From Dakarella massiliensis (GTDB lineage: Bacteria > Pseudomonadota > Gammaproteobacteria > Burkholderiales > Burkholderiaceae_F), in assembly GCF_001182045.1 (NCBI RefSeq), contig NZ_CVTY01000006.1:124001-188000 (forward strand): a DNA stretch of 64,000 nucleotides, in the 5' to 3' direction. Made by a program: the position numbers and the translations under genes. Under the pieces are notes generated by a model that was given only the letters and a program-made list of their open reading frames with translations, was not told the DNA's origin and ran no database searches. Shown in pieces: positions 44,113-52,840 of the stretch. Within the stretch, counting starts at the first letter, position 1, and the number at the start of each line of letters is the position of its first letter.

Positions 44113-44271
44113 ATGAACGTCAGACAACTCTCTGTACTTCTAGCTGTATCCCTGACGACTGTTTCAAGCCTCGCCTCTGGGGCTCCGCACTATGCCGACA
44201 AGTTCGGGTGCACCAACAGCCGCCAGGGGAAAACGGCAAAGGAGAAAACTTCTGTGCTCAGTGCCTCTTGA
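44113..44271 (+). pseudogene. Relic of a small multiheme cytochrome c
   Basis: The ATG at 44113 gives a good signal peptide (MNVRQLSVLLAVSLTTVSS) and PHYADKFG, then CTNSRQGKTAK. This looks like a CTNCHQG heme site with Cys to Ser and His to Arg. In the neighbouring frame GENFCAQC follows, like a second heme motif that has lost its His, and the sequence then breaks into the porin leader. It sits exactly where the heme partner of the upstream flavoprotein is expected. I read it as a truncated, dead cytochrome gene. Confidence 0.6.
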
Positions 44272-44309
44272 TTGATTTCACAGTCCCCTAATTTCAAGGA
44301 ACCCGCATT

Positions 44310-45353
44310 ATGAAAAAGACACTAATTGCTACTGCAGCATTACTGAGTCTTCAGGCTACAGCTGTTTCAGCCGCTAACGTCAATATCTATGGTGTCATCG
44401 AAGAAGGAATCCTGGTTCAGAAGGCGGATGGAGCTAATGCAACCACTGAACTGAAATCGGCGTTTGACCTTGGCTCCCGCGTTGGCCTCAAGGGATCGGA
44501 AGATCTCGGTAATGGTGTAAAAGTTGGTTTTATTCTTGAGTCCGGTTTTTCTCCTGACACTGGCGCCTATGCCAACGGAACCTCCGGCTTTACGCGTGAA
44601 TCGCTACTCTACGTTCAGAGCGACACCTTCGGGCGGCTGGGGTTTGGTCGTACAGGAACGCTCGGATGCGGTCTCCAGAGCTTTAACATGCAGACGGGCT
44701 ATGTATTCATGAACGGCTACGGTCTGATCGGCTGGGATCAGAACATGAATAATTTCCTGCGTGCCAATAATGTGATTGCCTATCAGACTCCGGTCAAGGC
44801 AGGTTTTGATGCTGGTCTAATGTACAGCAACGGTTTCACAGATGACTCAGGCAACGAATGGTCGGACAACCAACACTATTACGGCGCCGCATTGCGCTTC
44901 CGCAATGACAAGATTAAAACGAGTCTTATTCTGGAAGAAAAGAGCCAAGACAAGACCGTTAAGGGTTCCGAATCCAAGTATGTGGTCAACTACGGTATCG
45001 AATATGACTTGGGATCCTTTACGCCCATGTTCTCTTACCGCTATGTTTCCCAGAACGGCTCTCTCACGGGGCACAAGGTCGGTCTGAGCGCAAAGATTCC
45101 TGCTGGTCATGGTGCTTTCAAGGTTGCGGCCACCTATCTGTGGGGTCACGACGAATCGAAATCAGACGAAACGAAAGTCAACAGCTGGTCGGTGGGCGTC
45201 GCCTATGAGTACCCGCTCAGCAAGCGCACTGTTCTCAAACCTTTTATCGGCTATGCGAAGTCGGGTCAAGCTTGGAAGGATGATACCGTTCTCAACGTGG
45301 CTAACGTCCGCAATGCCTGGCAGGGCTACCTCGGCCTGCACCATTTCTTCTAG
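44310..45353 (+). CDS. General porin, Burkholderiales type
   Basis: A 347-residue outer-membrane trimeric beta-barrel porin. Signal peptide MKKTLIATAALLSLQATAVSA is followed by the mature start NVNIYGVIEEG, then SRVGLKGSEDLGNGVKVGF and LESGFSPDTGAY, all typical of Gram-negative porins of betaproteobacteria, and it ends with Phe (YLGLHHFF), the outer-membrane insertion signal. AAGGA lies before the ATG. It is AT-richer than its neighbours. It closes the LysR-flavoprotein-cytochrome module and may admit that system's substrate. Confidence 0.93.
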   Translation: MKKTLIATAALLSLQATAVSAANVNIYGVIEEGILVQKADGANATTELKSAFDLGSRVGLKGSEDLGNGVKVGFILESGFSPDTGAYANGTSGFTRESLLYVQSDTFGRLGFGRTGTLGCGLQSFNMQTGYVFMNGYGLIGWDQNMNNFLRANNVIAYQTPVKAGFDAGLMYSNGFTDDSGNEWSDNQHYYGAALRFRNDKIKTSLILEEKSQDKTVKGSESKYVVNYGIEYDLGSFTPMFSYRYVSQNGSLTGHKVGLSAKIPAGHGAFKVAATYLWGHDESKSDETKVNSWSVGVAYEYPLSKRTVLKPFIGYAKSGQAWKDDTVLNVANVRNAWQGYLGLHHFF

Positions 45354-45391
45354 CGCCAGGCTGTCACAGATTTAGCATTACTCTCCTCTTT

Positions 45392-45420
45392 GCCGCCAGA
45401 AGTTTTTCTGGCGGCCTTTT
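45392..45420 (+). terminator. Terminator after porin gene
   Basis: Ten-bp stem GCCGCCAGAA / TTCTGGCGGC and T's. Confidence 0.88.
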
Positions 45421-45996
45421 CAGGATAGCCTGAATTTTTCTTGAAGGCGCTTGTAATTAAGGGAAAGGGAGATTAGGCGGATAAGAATTGGCAGCAAATG
45501 TGAAGCGGAGCGGATTTTGTTAGAAAATCCGCTCTGTTTCCTTGATAGTGATTGTCCGGCAAAAATCAGCCAGATATTTGTCCAGCATGTTTATAAAAAC
45601 GCACCTCTCCGATGTACCCACGGCGACAACCAATCCTCCCATCTCGGAGATATCCTCTGCGCCGCAGCTCTCAGCGGTGCTATTAAATCCATCAAAGAAG
45701 TTAGAAATATTGGTAAAATGCATTAAAGGACTTCTCTGATATTTTTTGTGTTTTTATCGACTTCAAATTATATCAGGCAAAGCCCTTTTTTCTTTTTATA
45801 AGCCAATACTTAGCTCAATAACGCCCCTGTCAGCGGATCGTTTCATGAAGAATTCAGGCTAAGAAAAGGGATAGCCGCCGCCTGATGCAAAGCGATGAGG
45901 CGGCCCCTCCCTTTCATTCCCTCTCAGTTTAGACACCCGGAACACTGGAGGTTCCTCGCCGAACCCCGATTCCGGCGCGTTCAGGAGATCAAGATC
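45421..45996. other. AT-rich gene-free stretch
   Basis: About 570 bases with only short overlapping frames on both strands and no recognisable protein. A perfect hairpin AGCGGATTTT / AAAATCCGCT lies at 45509-45533. Possibly the eroded remains of a former gene. Confidence 0.5.
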
Positions 45997-46977
45997 ATGT
46001 CGAAGAAAAAGAAGCAGAAAGAGAAGCAACAGAAGAAGAGCTATCGGGAGCAGAAGCTTCCGGGCTGGATGGAAGACGCTGAGGTCCTGGATATTCACCG
46101 CAAGGCTCCGATGATCCGCACGATCTCCGAAGTGGTGTATTCGCAGATCATTGGGAAGCGCGAGGCGCGTCAGCTCCGGATGACGGTTCTGATTCCGGAC
46201 ACCGGTGCCGCGAAGCCAGCGGTGCTCTTCTTCCCGGGCGGCGGCTGGCTTGGCGCCGCTAAGGACCGCTTCGCCGAAAACCGCTGGGCGCTTGCTGAAG
46301 CCGGTTTCGTCGTCGCGACGGCTGAGTACCGCACGATCCCGGCCGGGTTCCCGGCCCAGGTGGTGGATGGAAAGACCGCGCTTCGGTTCCTCCGAGCCCA
46401 CGCTGCCGATTTTGAAATCGACACCGACCGCATTGGCGTGATGGGAAATTCGGCGGGCGGCTGGCTCGCAGAAATGGTGGCGCTTTCCACCCATACCCGC
46501 GAGTGGACGTCCAACGAATGGGGGGATGAATCTGAAGCCGTCAGCGCCTGCTGCGCCCTGCACCCGGTCTCTAACCTCATTGGTATCGGCGAGGGGCTCG
46601 ACCCCGACGCCGTCGCGGCGCACGACTCTGAGTCTTCCCCTGAGGCGCTTCTCGTGAACGGCGTGTCGTTTACCGGCCGCGGTGACGGCCCGATCGTCTC
46701 GGTCCCCGAGAAAGCGGAAGCCGCGAGCCCTGCGGGTCTCCTCATCCATAAGCCCGCGGACGTCAAGGCGCCTCCGTTCCTTCTCATCCACGGCACCGCG
46801 GACCGCATGGTGTCCCCCGCCCAGAGCGCCCATATGGCGGAGCTCCTGAAGGAAGCGCATGTGCCCTTCCGCTACTACCTCCTTGAGGGCATTGATCACT
46901 CGTCCGACCCCGCCTGGTATCAGGAACCGATCTGCTACCTCATCGTGAAGTTCTTCGAGAAGAAGCTCGGAGACTGA
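45997..46977 (+). CDS. Alpha/beta-hydrolase (HSL/BD-FAE-like esterase), cytoplasmic
   Basis: 326 residues from the ATG at 45997 (AGGAGA upstream; the frame is open from 45895). A very basic start (SKKKKQKEKQQKKSYREQK) is followed by an alpha/beta-hydrolase: oxyanion region LFFPGGGWLG, nucleophile Ser in GVMGNSAGGWLAE near residue 152, Asp in IHGTADRMV and His in GIDHSSD. There is no signal peptide. Family members are esterases or deacylases for small acyl or carbohydrate esters; substrate is unknown. A terminator follows. Confidence 0.87.
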   Translation: MSKKKKQKEKQQKKSYREQKLPGWMEDAEVLDIHRKAPMIRTISEVVYSQIIGKREARQLRMTVLIPDTGAAKPAVLFFPGGGWLGAAKDRFAENRWALAEAGFVVATAEYRTIPAGFPAQVVDGKTALRFLRAHAADFEIDTDRIGVMGNSAGGWLAEMVALSTHTREWTSNEWGDESEAVSACCALHPVSNLIGIGEGLDPDAVAAHDSESSPEALLVNGVSFTGRGDGPIVSVPEKAEAASPAGLLIHKPADVKAPPFLLIHGTADRMVSPAQSAHMAELLKEAHVPFRYYLLEGIDHSSDPAWYQEPICYLIVKFFEKKLGD

Positions 46978-47015
46978 TCGGAACGCTGCCGGTCAGAAAA
47001 GCCTGCAGATACACG

Positions 47016-47055
47016 AACGCCTTCCGGTGATGATCCATCGGAAGGCGTTTTGTTT
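47016..47055. terminator. Terminator between convergent hydrolase and phosphoesterase genes
   Basis: Eleven-bp stem AACGCCTTCCG / CGGAAGGCGTT, then TTTG. Confidence 0.87.
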
Positions 47056-47095
47056 GGATCCGCTCCGGGACACCCGGAGCGCGACCAAGCCGCTA

Positions 47096-48016
47096 TCAGA
47101 GACCGCCCGCGGCTTCGGGCTTCTCGGCCGGAGTTTCCGGGGCTTCAGGCGTTTCGGCTGCCAAGGCTGCTTCCGGCACCGCTTCCGCCTCAGCTTCGGC
47201 GGCCGCCGCCTCGGCTTCGAGCCGCTCCATATATTCCTTCTCTACCCGGGCGAGGCGCTTCTTGCTGTAGCCCTTCCCGCGGAGGCATCCCTCATACGGG
47301 GTCATATTGAGCATATGGAAGTTGATCCGGCTGCGGGGCACCGTGAACTCCGCCGTCTGATGCCAGTGACCGAAGTACCAGTCGCGGACCCGCGGCAGAC
47401 GCTCGAAGAGGAGCTGCAGGCTGTCCTCGGACACCGTCCCGAGGAGCCAGTCCCGCTGCAGCTGGCACGCCTTGCAGACCGCGTCTATCCCAACGGACGG
47501 CACCGTGTGCGTCACCATGACATCGATTTTGTCGAGGTCGACCGTCTTCATGATCGCTTTCACTTCGGTTTCGGAGAGGAGCTCCTCTGGGAACCAGGTC
47601 TTCCCGGGCTCACGGAATTCCTTATCGATCGAGAGCGCGCCGCCCACAAAGAGGTAGCGTTTGCCATTCAGCTTCAGAGAGCTCCCGCGCGGCATGAAGT
47701 AGAGACGTTTACGGATCCGGATCGGCTTATCGCTTCCGTGCTCCGCGACGAGCTCGCGAAGCAGCTTATGGTTCTCATGATTGCCGTCGCAGAAGTAGAC
47801 CTTCGTGTGATCATTCACGAGGGAATCAAAGAAGTACCCGGTTTCGTCCCCTGTCTCGCTGAAGTCGCTCTTCTTCCAGTAGCCGAAATCCCCGACCACG
47901 ATCGCCACGTCGGGCTTCAGTTCCTTCAGCGCGTAATTCATAAAGGCGAATTCGGCGTGCGTATCACCGACAAAAAGCACCTTCTTCTTTTTCTTGGAAT
48001 CCTTTTTTTCCGCCAT
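47096..48016 (-). CDS. Calcineurin-like metallophosphoesterase
   Basis: A 306-residue cytoplasmic two-metal phosphoesterase. Metal-ligand motifs appear in order: VGDTHAEF (residue 17), VVGDFGY (41), DGNHEN (77), VTHTVP (about 169) and FGHWHQ (about 216). The substrate could be a nucleotide, a phosphoprotein or a cyclic nucleotide. The last 50 residues are an Ala/Glu/Pro tail (EAEAAAAEAEAEAVPEA), not part of the fold. AGGAGAG lies upstream of the ATG. Confidence 0.9.
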   Translation of the reverse strand: MAEKKDSKKKKKVLFVGDTHAEFAFMNYALKELKPDVAIVVGDFGYWKKSDFSETGDETGYFFDSLVNDHTKVYFCDGNHENHKLLRELVAEHGSDKPIRIRKRLYFMPRGSSLKLNGKRYLFVGGALSIDKEFREPGKTWFPEELLSETEVKAIMKTVDLDKIDVMVTHTVPSVGIDAVCKACQLQRDWLLGTVSEDSLQLLFERLPRVRDWYFGHWHQTAEFTVPRSRINFHMLNMTPYEGCLRGKGYSKKRLARVEKEYMERLEAEAAAAEAEAEAVPEAALAAETPEAPETPAEKPEAAGGL

Positions 48017-48280
48017 CGGTCTCTCTCCTGTGCGTCAAACACTGACTTATAAAAGCGCAGGAAGAGGCTTTTCCCCTTTCCGACGCCATATGAAATCATA
48101 CGAAGTTCAGAGAATCTGTGTGGTTTTTTTTCGTCTAAAAATTGGAAAACAGCCTTTCCTGTTCACGGCAAATCCTGATTTCCATAGGATTTCGGCGGAA
48201 TTCAGGTAAAAGAAAAGACCGGAAAATCCGTGTTACCGAATTTGTCCGGCCTGATCTGACGCGATCTGAGAGTTTACGTA

Positions 48281-49096
48281 TCAGCGGTTCTCGCGGTCCT
48301 CAATCCGGACCGGAGCCACGGCTTCCCGAAGCATCGGACCGCCGGACGAACCGCTGTCAGAGGCGTGGCTCTTCACGATGAACTGCTGCCAGATCTCTTT
48401 CGAGAAGAAGACGCAGTAGAGCAGCGCGCAGGTAAGCCAGTCAAAGAGCGCGGTGGCGAGCGTATGCGACATGAAGTGTTCACCCCGCATCACCTGAATC
48501 ACGCTGCAGACGATACCGAACACCCAGGTGAAGATGAGGCTCCCGCGGGCGAGACGCGGGCGTACATCCCGGAACGCGAAGTACATCGCGAAGCAGCAGA
48601 ACGCGGTGCCGGTGAAACCAGAGGGCCAGCAGTGACCCGGGTTCTTGTGGAAGGAGAGTACGGGGCTGAGCAGCGGCGCGTTCCCGCTGAACACTTCCAC
48701 CGCGTACGGGCAGTAGACCCCCGTCGTGTCCTTCAGGAACTTCACGAGGAACACGGACGCGAGCATTCCGAGAATCAGGTAAAGCGCGCGGCGGTTACCG
48801 ACTTCGCCGAGCTTATAGGGCGGCACCTTGTTCCGAAGATTCTGAATGATCACGAAGAGCGCGGAGAACCCGATAAAGAACGGCACGATGCGGAACAGAC
48901 GGTGAATCCACACCATCACCGGAATACGGTTCAGCGCGAACTTCGTCCCGTTATAGAACGGCTCGGAAAGCGCGATATCAAGCGCGTGCGGGGGGTAAAG
49001 CGTGATGTAAGCGAGGATAAGGCCCGGAATGAGGAACCACTTCACGAGGGTCCACGCGGTAATCGGGGCAAGCTGAATCTTCTGAGTCTGAGGCAT
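48281..49096 (-). CDS. PAP2-family membrane phosphatase
   Basis: A 271-residue integral membrane protein with six helices. The three PAP2 phosphatase motifs are present in modified form: KFLKDTTGVYCP near residue 117, GHCWPSGFTG near 154 (the PSGH-type motif), and RGEHFMSHTLATALFDW near 206, with the catalytic His. Such enzymes remove phosphate from lipids such as undecaprenyl-PP, phosphatidate or lipid A. Resemblance to LpxE/PgpB-type enzymes is general only. It is monocistronic. Confidence 0.87.
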   Translation of the reverse strand: MPQTQKIQLAPITAWTLVKWFLIPGLILAYITLYPPHALDIALSEPFYNGTKFALNRIPVMVWIHRLFRIVPFFIGFSALFVIIQNLRNKVPPYKLGEVGNRRALYLILGMLASVFLVKFLKDTTGVYCPYAVEVFSGNAPLLSPVLSFHKNPGHCWPSGFTGTAFCCFAMYFAFRDVRPRLARGSLIFTWVFGIVCSVIQVMRGEHFMSHTLATALFDWLTCALLYCVFFSKEIWQQFIVKSHASDSGSSGGPMLREAVAPVRIEDRENR

Positions 49097-49173
49097 AAGG
49101 CTATGCGGTTCTCCGAATGACGCGAAATTGCAAAATGCAGAATTTTAAAAGAATAACGCATCGAAAAGTCAAA

Positions 49174-49206
49174 ATGCCGTGAAATTGCAACAGAATTTCA
49201 CGGCAT
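49174..49206 (-). terminator. Terminator after EamA gene (minus strand)
   Basis: Perfect 13-bp stem ATGCCGTGAAATT / AATTTCACGGCAT, followed on the minus strand by TTTGACTTTTC. Confidence 0.85.
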
Positions 49207-49236
49207 CCGGAGAGGTTCTCTTATTTCCAACCGGCC

Positions 49237-50136
49237 CTATTCTTTCTTCCGGTCCTGCAGCGCGAGAAGCACCATGTTGAGAATCACGCAGGCAGCGCCC
49301 GTGATCTCCCAGGCGTTGAAAGGCACGTGAAAGACGATCACGGTGAGCACCACCGCGGTGAGGGGCTCAAAGGACGAGAGGAGCCCCGTGACGGAGGCCG
49401 ATACGTATTCCATACTTTTCAGAAGCGAATAGTAGGCAAGGACCGATGCCACGAGAACAATAAAGACGTAATTCCCGATCGCGGCCGGCGTCCAGTCGAC
49501 ATCCATATGGAAGGGCGGATGAACGATGAAGCCGAGAAGCCCTCCGAGCAGCAGCCCGCACCCGAGCACCGGGACCACGCCGATCCGGCCCGTGACTTTC
49601 TTCGGCTGCAGCGTACAGAACGCCTGGAACCCGGCTGAGATCAGCCCCCATACGACACCCGCCACCGTGAAGTTAAGCGACGTGAAGTCGCCGCGCGTCA
49701 CAAGAAGTACGACGCCCGTCACCGCGAGCGCGAGGCAGACATACTCCGTCCCCGTGACGGGACGCTTCTCCCGCACCGCGAGCCAGAAAAGAATCATGAG
49801 CGGGACAAAACCCACCATGAGGCTCGCCGTGCCGGCGTTGGATTTCTCGATCGACACGAAAAACGTGAGCTGCAGAAGGAGAAGCCCGAGGCCAAAAACG
49901 AGAATCGCGCCGATATTCCGGAGGTTCCGGAAGATATCGCGGAAGAAATTCCGGCGGGTCGCGATCCCGTAAGCGAGAAGGAGGATCAGCCCCGCGCCGA
50001 AAAGTCGGATCGAGACAAGATCAAGCGGCGTGAAGCGGCAATAGGTAAAGAGGTACTGGGCCGCGATGCCGCCGGCACCGAATCCGATGCCGGAGAGGGC
50101 CGCGAGCCCGATACCGATAAGAGTTCTGGTCTGCAT
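49237..50136 (-). CDS. EamA-family (DMT) transporter
   Basis: A 299-residue protein with ten helices in two EamA repeats. It begins TLIGIGLAALSGIGFGAGGI and includes SLMVGFVPLMILFWL and SVTGLLSSFEPLTAVVLTVI, the usual PE/EP-containing ninth-helix region. It is the fourth DMT exporter of the window, after RarD and the divergent pair at 17.6-19.6 kb, and not especially close to them. Substrate is unknown. It is divergent from the DcuC-like gene, 340 bases away. Confidence 0.88.
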   Translation of the reverse strand: MQTRTLIGIGLAALSGIGFGAGGIAAQYLFTYCRFTPLDLVSIRLFGAGLILLLAYGIATRRNFFRDIFRNLRNIGAILVFGLGLLLLQLTFFVSIEKSNAGTASLMVGFVPLMILFWLAVREKRPVTGTEYVCLALAVTGVVLLVTRGDFTSLNFTVAGVVWGLISAGFQAFCTLQPKKVTGRIGVVPVLGCGLLLGGLLGFIVHPPFHMDVDWTPAAIGNYVFIVLVASVLAYYSLLKSMEYVSASVTGLLSSFEPLTAVVLTVIVFHVPFNAWEITGAACVILNMVLLALQDRKKE

Positions 50137-50476
50137 GAGGGGATAAGCGCAGTGCGTCGTTATTTTTTATACGTAAAAGTGATTCTCTCACAGTGTGACG
50201 GAACTGAAATCCGGTCCGGATCCTTTTTTATCCGCCTCGATCCTGCGGAAAAGCCCGATTTCAGTGTAAAGATGCCCGGTTCACCCCGATTGGAACAAGA
50301 CAAAAAGCATTCACAGACCGGACAAATACTCCCCTCCTCTACACTAAGTATGCCTTTAGGGGGAGGAGAGAGCCTCCTGGAGCGCGTCAACAAAGGAGAG
50401 AGACTGCCTCGGGGCCGGAGTGATCCGCCCCGCGGATTGTCTCCCGCACCAATAAACACTTCGAGGAAACCGAATC
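50137..50476. promoter_or_regulatory. Divergent control region, EamA / DcuC-like genes
   Basis: About 340 bases without a gene. It contains a GGAGGAGAGAGCCTCC inverted repeat near 50362-50377, which could form a leader hairpin. No clear promoter boxes are visible. Confidence 0.4.
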
Positions 50477-51799
50477 ATGATCTGGATTGGACTCGCGATC
50501 GTCCTGGCTACTTTCTGGCTGATTTACAAAAACTATGAGGCGCGTCTCGTTCTGACGCTCTCAGGCGTCCTGATGGCGCTGATCGGGCAGGTGGCGCTCG
50601 GGTCACCGACGACGGTCGGAGCCGCGGTTGACGCCTTCGTGAAGCAGCTCGTGAACGGCGGCCTTGTTCCGACGATTGTCACCGTGATGGGGTTCGGCGC
50701 CGTGATGACGTACACCAAGTGCTCTGACCACCTCGTGAACGCGCTGGTCCGCCCGCTGACCCACGTTCCGGCGATTGTGGTGCCGGGCGCGGCGATCATT
50801 ACCTGGATTCTCAATATCGTGCTGCCATCCGCCGCCGGTGTCGCGGCCGCGGTCGGCGTCCTCCTCATTCCGGCTCTCATCGCGCTTAAGGTGCGCCCGG
50901 TGATGGCGGCGGCCGCCGTGTTCCTCGGCACCTGGGGTTCAGTCATCAGCCCGGGGCTGATGTTTAACCCGCAGATCGCGTCGATCGCCTATAAGGCGGG
51001 AGAAATTCCGACCGCCGACGCGATGATCGTGATCCTTCAGGAAGCGCTTCCCGCGGCGCTTGGGATTCTGATCGCGGCGCTCATTCTTGCCGCAATCTCC
51101 ATGATGCTGAAGGAAGGGGTCGGCTCCGTGAAAGAAGAAACAGAAACGGACCGCGAGATGGAGAATTTCAAAATCAATCCCATCATGGCGCTGATCCCAG
51201 TGATTCCGCTCTTCCTTCTCGTGATTGCCTCGAAGCAGGTTGGCTGGCTTCCGACGAAGACGTTCTCGGTGCCGGTCTGCATGCTGATCGGCACCGCGCT
51301 TGGCATGGTGGTAGGTCTCGTTCATAAGCAGGACGTCGGTGAAACGTCGAAGCGCTTCTGCAAGGGCGCCGGGGATGGATTCAACAACGTCGTGATCCTG
51401 ATCGCTGCGGCCGCTCTCTTCGCGGCCGGCATGAAGTCGATCGGTCTCACCGGCGCGCTCGTTGACGCGATGCGCGGGTCGCAGTCGGTTGCCATGATTT
51501 CGGCCGCCGTGGGCCCGTTCCTCATGGCTGTGGTCTCCGGTTCCGGGAACGCCGCGGCGCTCGCCTTTAACGAAGCGATCACGCCGCACGCCGCGGACTT
51601 TGGAATGACGATCGTGCAGCTTGGCGCGGTTGCTCAGATCGCGGCCGGTATCGGCCGCACGATGTCGCCTGTCGCGGGCGGCGTCATCATTCTCGCCGGC
51701 ATCGCGGGCGTCAACCCGATGCAGGTCGTGAAACGCACAGCGCTCCCCTGCGTCGCCGCGGTGATTGTGACCACGATCGCGATGTTCACGCTCGTCTGA
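50477..51799 (+). CDS. dcuC: DcuC-type anaerobic C4-dicarboxylate transporter
   Basis: A 440-residue inner-membrane carrier with about 12 helices. It shows the DcuC features GFGAVMTYTKCSDHLVNALV, LNIVLPSAAGVAAAVGVLL and VSGSGNAAALAFNEAITPHA, the Gly-Ser-Gly-Asn re-entrant motif. DcuC-type carriers export succinate or exchange it for fumarate or malate in anaerobes, which fits the fumarate-reductase-type flavoproteins nearby. GAGGA lies upstream of the ATG. It is monocistronic and ends at a terminator. Confidence 0.87.
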   Translation: MIWIGLAIVLATFWLIYKNYEARLVLTLSGVLMALIGQVALGSPTTVGAAVDAFVKQLVNGGLVPTIVTVMGFGAVMTYTKCSDHLVNALVRPLTHVPAIVVPGAAIITWILNIVLPSAAGVAAAVGVLLIPALIALKVRPVMAAAAVFLGTWGSVISPGLMFNPQIASIAYKAGEIPTADAMIVILQEALPAALGILIAALILAAISMMLKEGVGSVKEETETDREMENFKINPIMALIPVIPLFLLVIASKQVGWLPTKTFSVPVCMLIGTALGMVVGLVHKQDVGETSKRFCKGAGDGFNNVVILIAAAALFAAGMKSIGLTGALVDAMRGSQSVAMISAAVGPFLMAVVSGSGNAAALAFNEAITPHAADFGMTIVQLGAVAQIAAGIGRTMSPVAGGVIILAGIAGVNPMQVVKRTALPCVAAVIVTTIAMFTLV

Positions 51800-51854
51800 A
51801 CCAACAGGAACCGGCTGGCCTTACGCCAGCGGTTCCTTCTGAAAGACCGAAAAA

Positions 51855-51888
51855 AAACCGCCTGGGGATTATTCCTTCAGGCGGTTTT
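51855..51888 (+). terminator. Terminator after dcuC-like gene
   Basis: Stem AAACCGCCTG / CAGGCGGTTT with flanking A and T runs, so usable in both directions. Confidence 0.88.
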
Positions 51889-51937
51889 CATTTGGCGCTC
51901 ACCTCTCTATCAGGAGGCGAGGCTTGCTTTCAGGCTT

Positions 51938-52699
51938 TTAGGAAGCGGCGGCTTCGCTTGCGGCGTTCGCGGCTTCGCGTTCCGCTTTCTTTTCAGCGGC
52001 GATCGCTTCACGTTCCTTCAGTTCTTCCTTCTTCGGCATCGGCCAGAGCTTCAGGTAAAGCTTCGCGAAGATACCGACAAAGAGCGCGGAAACAAACGTG
52101 CCTTCACGGATACCGATGAGGCCGCCCGAGAAGATAAAGGCGACGAGGCAGGCCATCAGGACGAGCGTCCAGTCGTTAAACACCTTCACGGTGCCGAACG
52201 GCTTCCGGAAGAGGATCGACTCCGCGATCACAAGACCTTCACCCGGCTGCACGATCGTGCGGGAGTGAAGCTGCATCACGATGCCGAGCGCGAGAACCGT
52301 GTTCCCGGCGAAGCTGATCAGGAGGCGGAGCGGATAGGACTCCGGCATGATGCCGCCCGAGAGGCTCATCGTGAAATCGATGAAGGCGCTGAACACGAAC
52401 ACGACCGGGATCTGAAAGAACGTCGTGTAGTGGAACACGCCCTTGCGGCTGAGGATCACCCACTGCAGCGCGATGAAGATCAGGTTGATAAAGAAGGTCG
52501 TCGTACCGAAGGAGTACCCGGTGAGACCGGTGACCGCGTAAGGCAGCGAACTGATCGGGGTCGTCCCGAGATTCGTCTGAGTAATGATTGCAATGCCGCA
52601 GGCCGCGACAAACATCCCTGCCACCAGCAGGGTCCATCTCCACAAATATTCAAAGAACTTATCAGAATTCAAAACTTTTCTCCACATTTCGTGCGACAC
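51938..52699 (-). CDS. YczE/YitT-like membrane protein
   Basis: About 253 residues, five or six helices. The motif GIAIITQTNLGTTPISSLPY near residue 36 is the signature of the YczE/YyaS family, and HSRTIVQPGEGLVIAES near 145 is also conserved. Function is unknown; some members affect secretion or membrane-enzyme activity. Translation could start at the GTG (52699) or the ATG (52687); neither has a strong Shine-Dalgarno. The C-terminus is a 30-residue Glu/Lys/Ala tail after the last helix. Confidence 0.82.
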   Translation of the reverse strand: MSHEMWRKVLNSDKFFEYLWRWTLLVAGMFVAACGIAIITQTNLGTTPISSLPYAVTGLTGYSFGTTTFFINLIFIALQWVILSRKGVFHYTTFFQIPVVFVFSAFIDFTMSLSGGIMPESYPLRLLISFAGNTVLALGIVMQLHSRTIVQPGEGLVIAESILFRKPFGTVKVFNDWTLVLMACLVAFIFSGGLIGIREGTFVSALFVGIFAKLYLKLWPMPKKEELKEREAIAAEKKAEREAANAASEAAAS

Positions 52700-52840
52700 G
52701 AAGCGATGGGCGCAGCCCCCTTCGTTGCCGCAGGTCTGTCATTGTAGGAAAAGCAAGCAAACGTGAAAACCGACCCCCATCCCATACATAGACCATCCTG
52801 ATCTATCGGACTACTACCATTGGTGGAGCCGGTTATCGAT

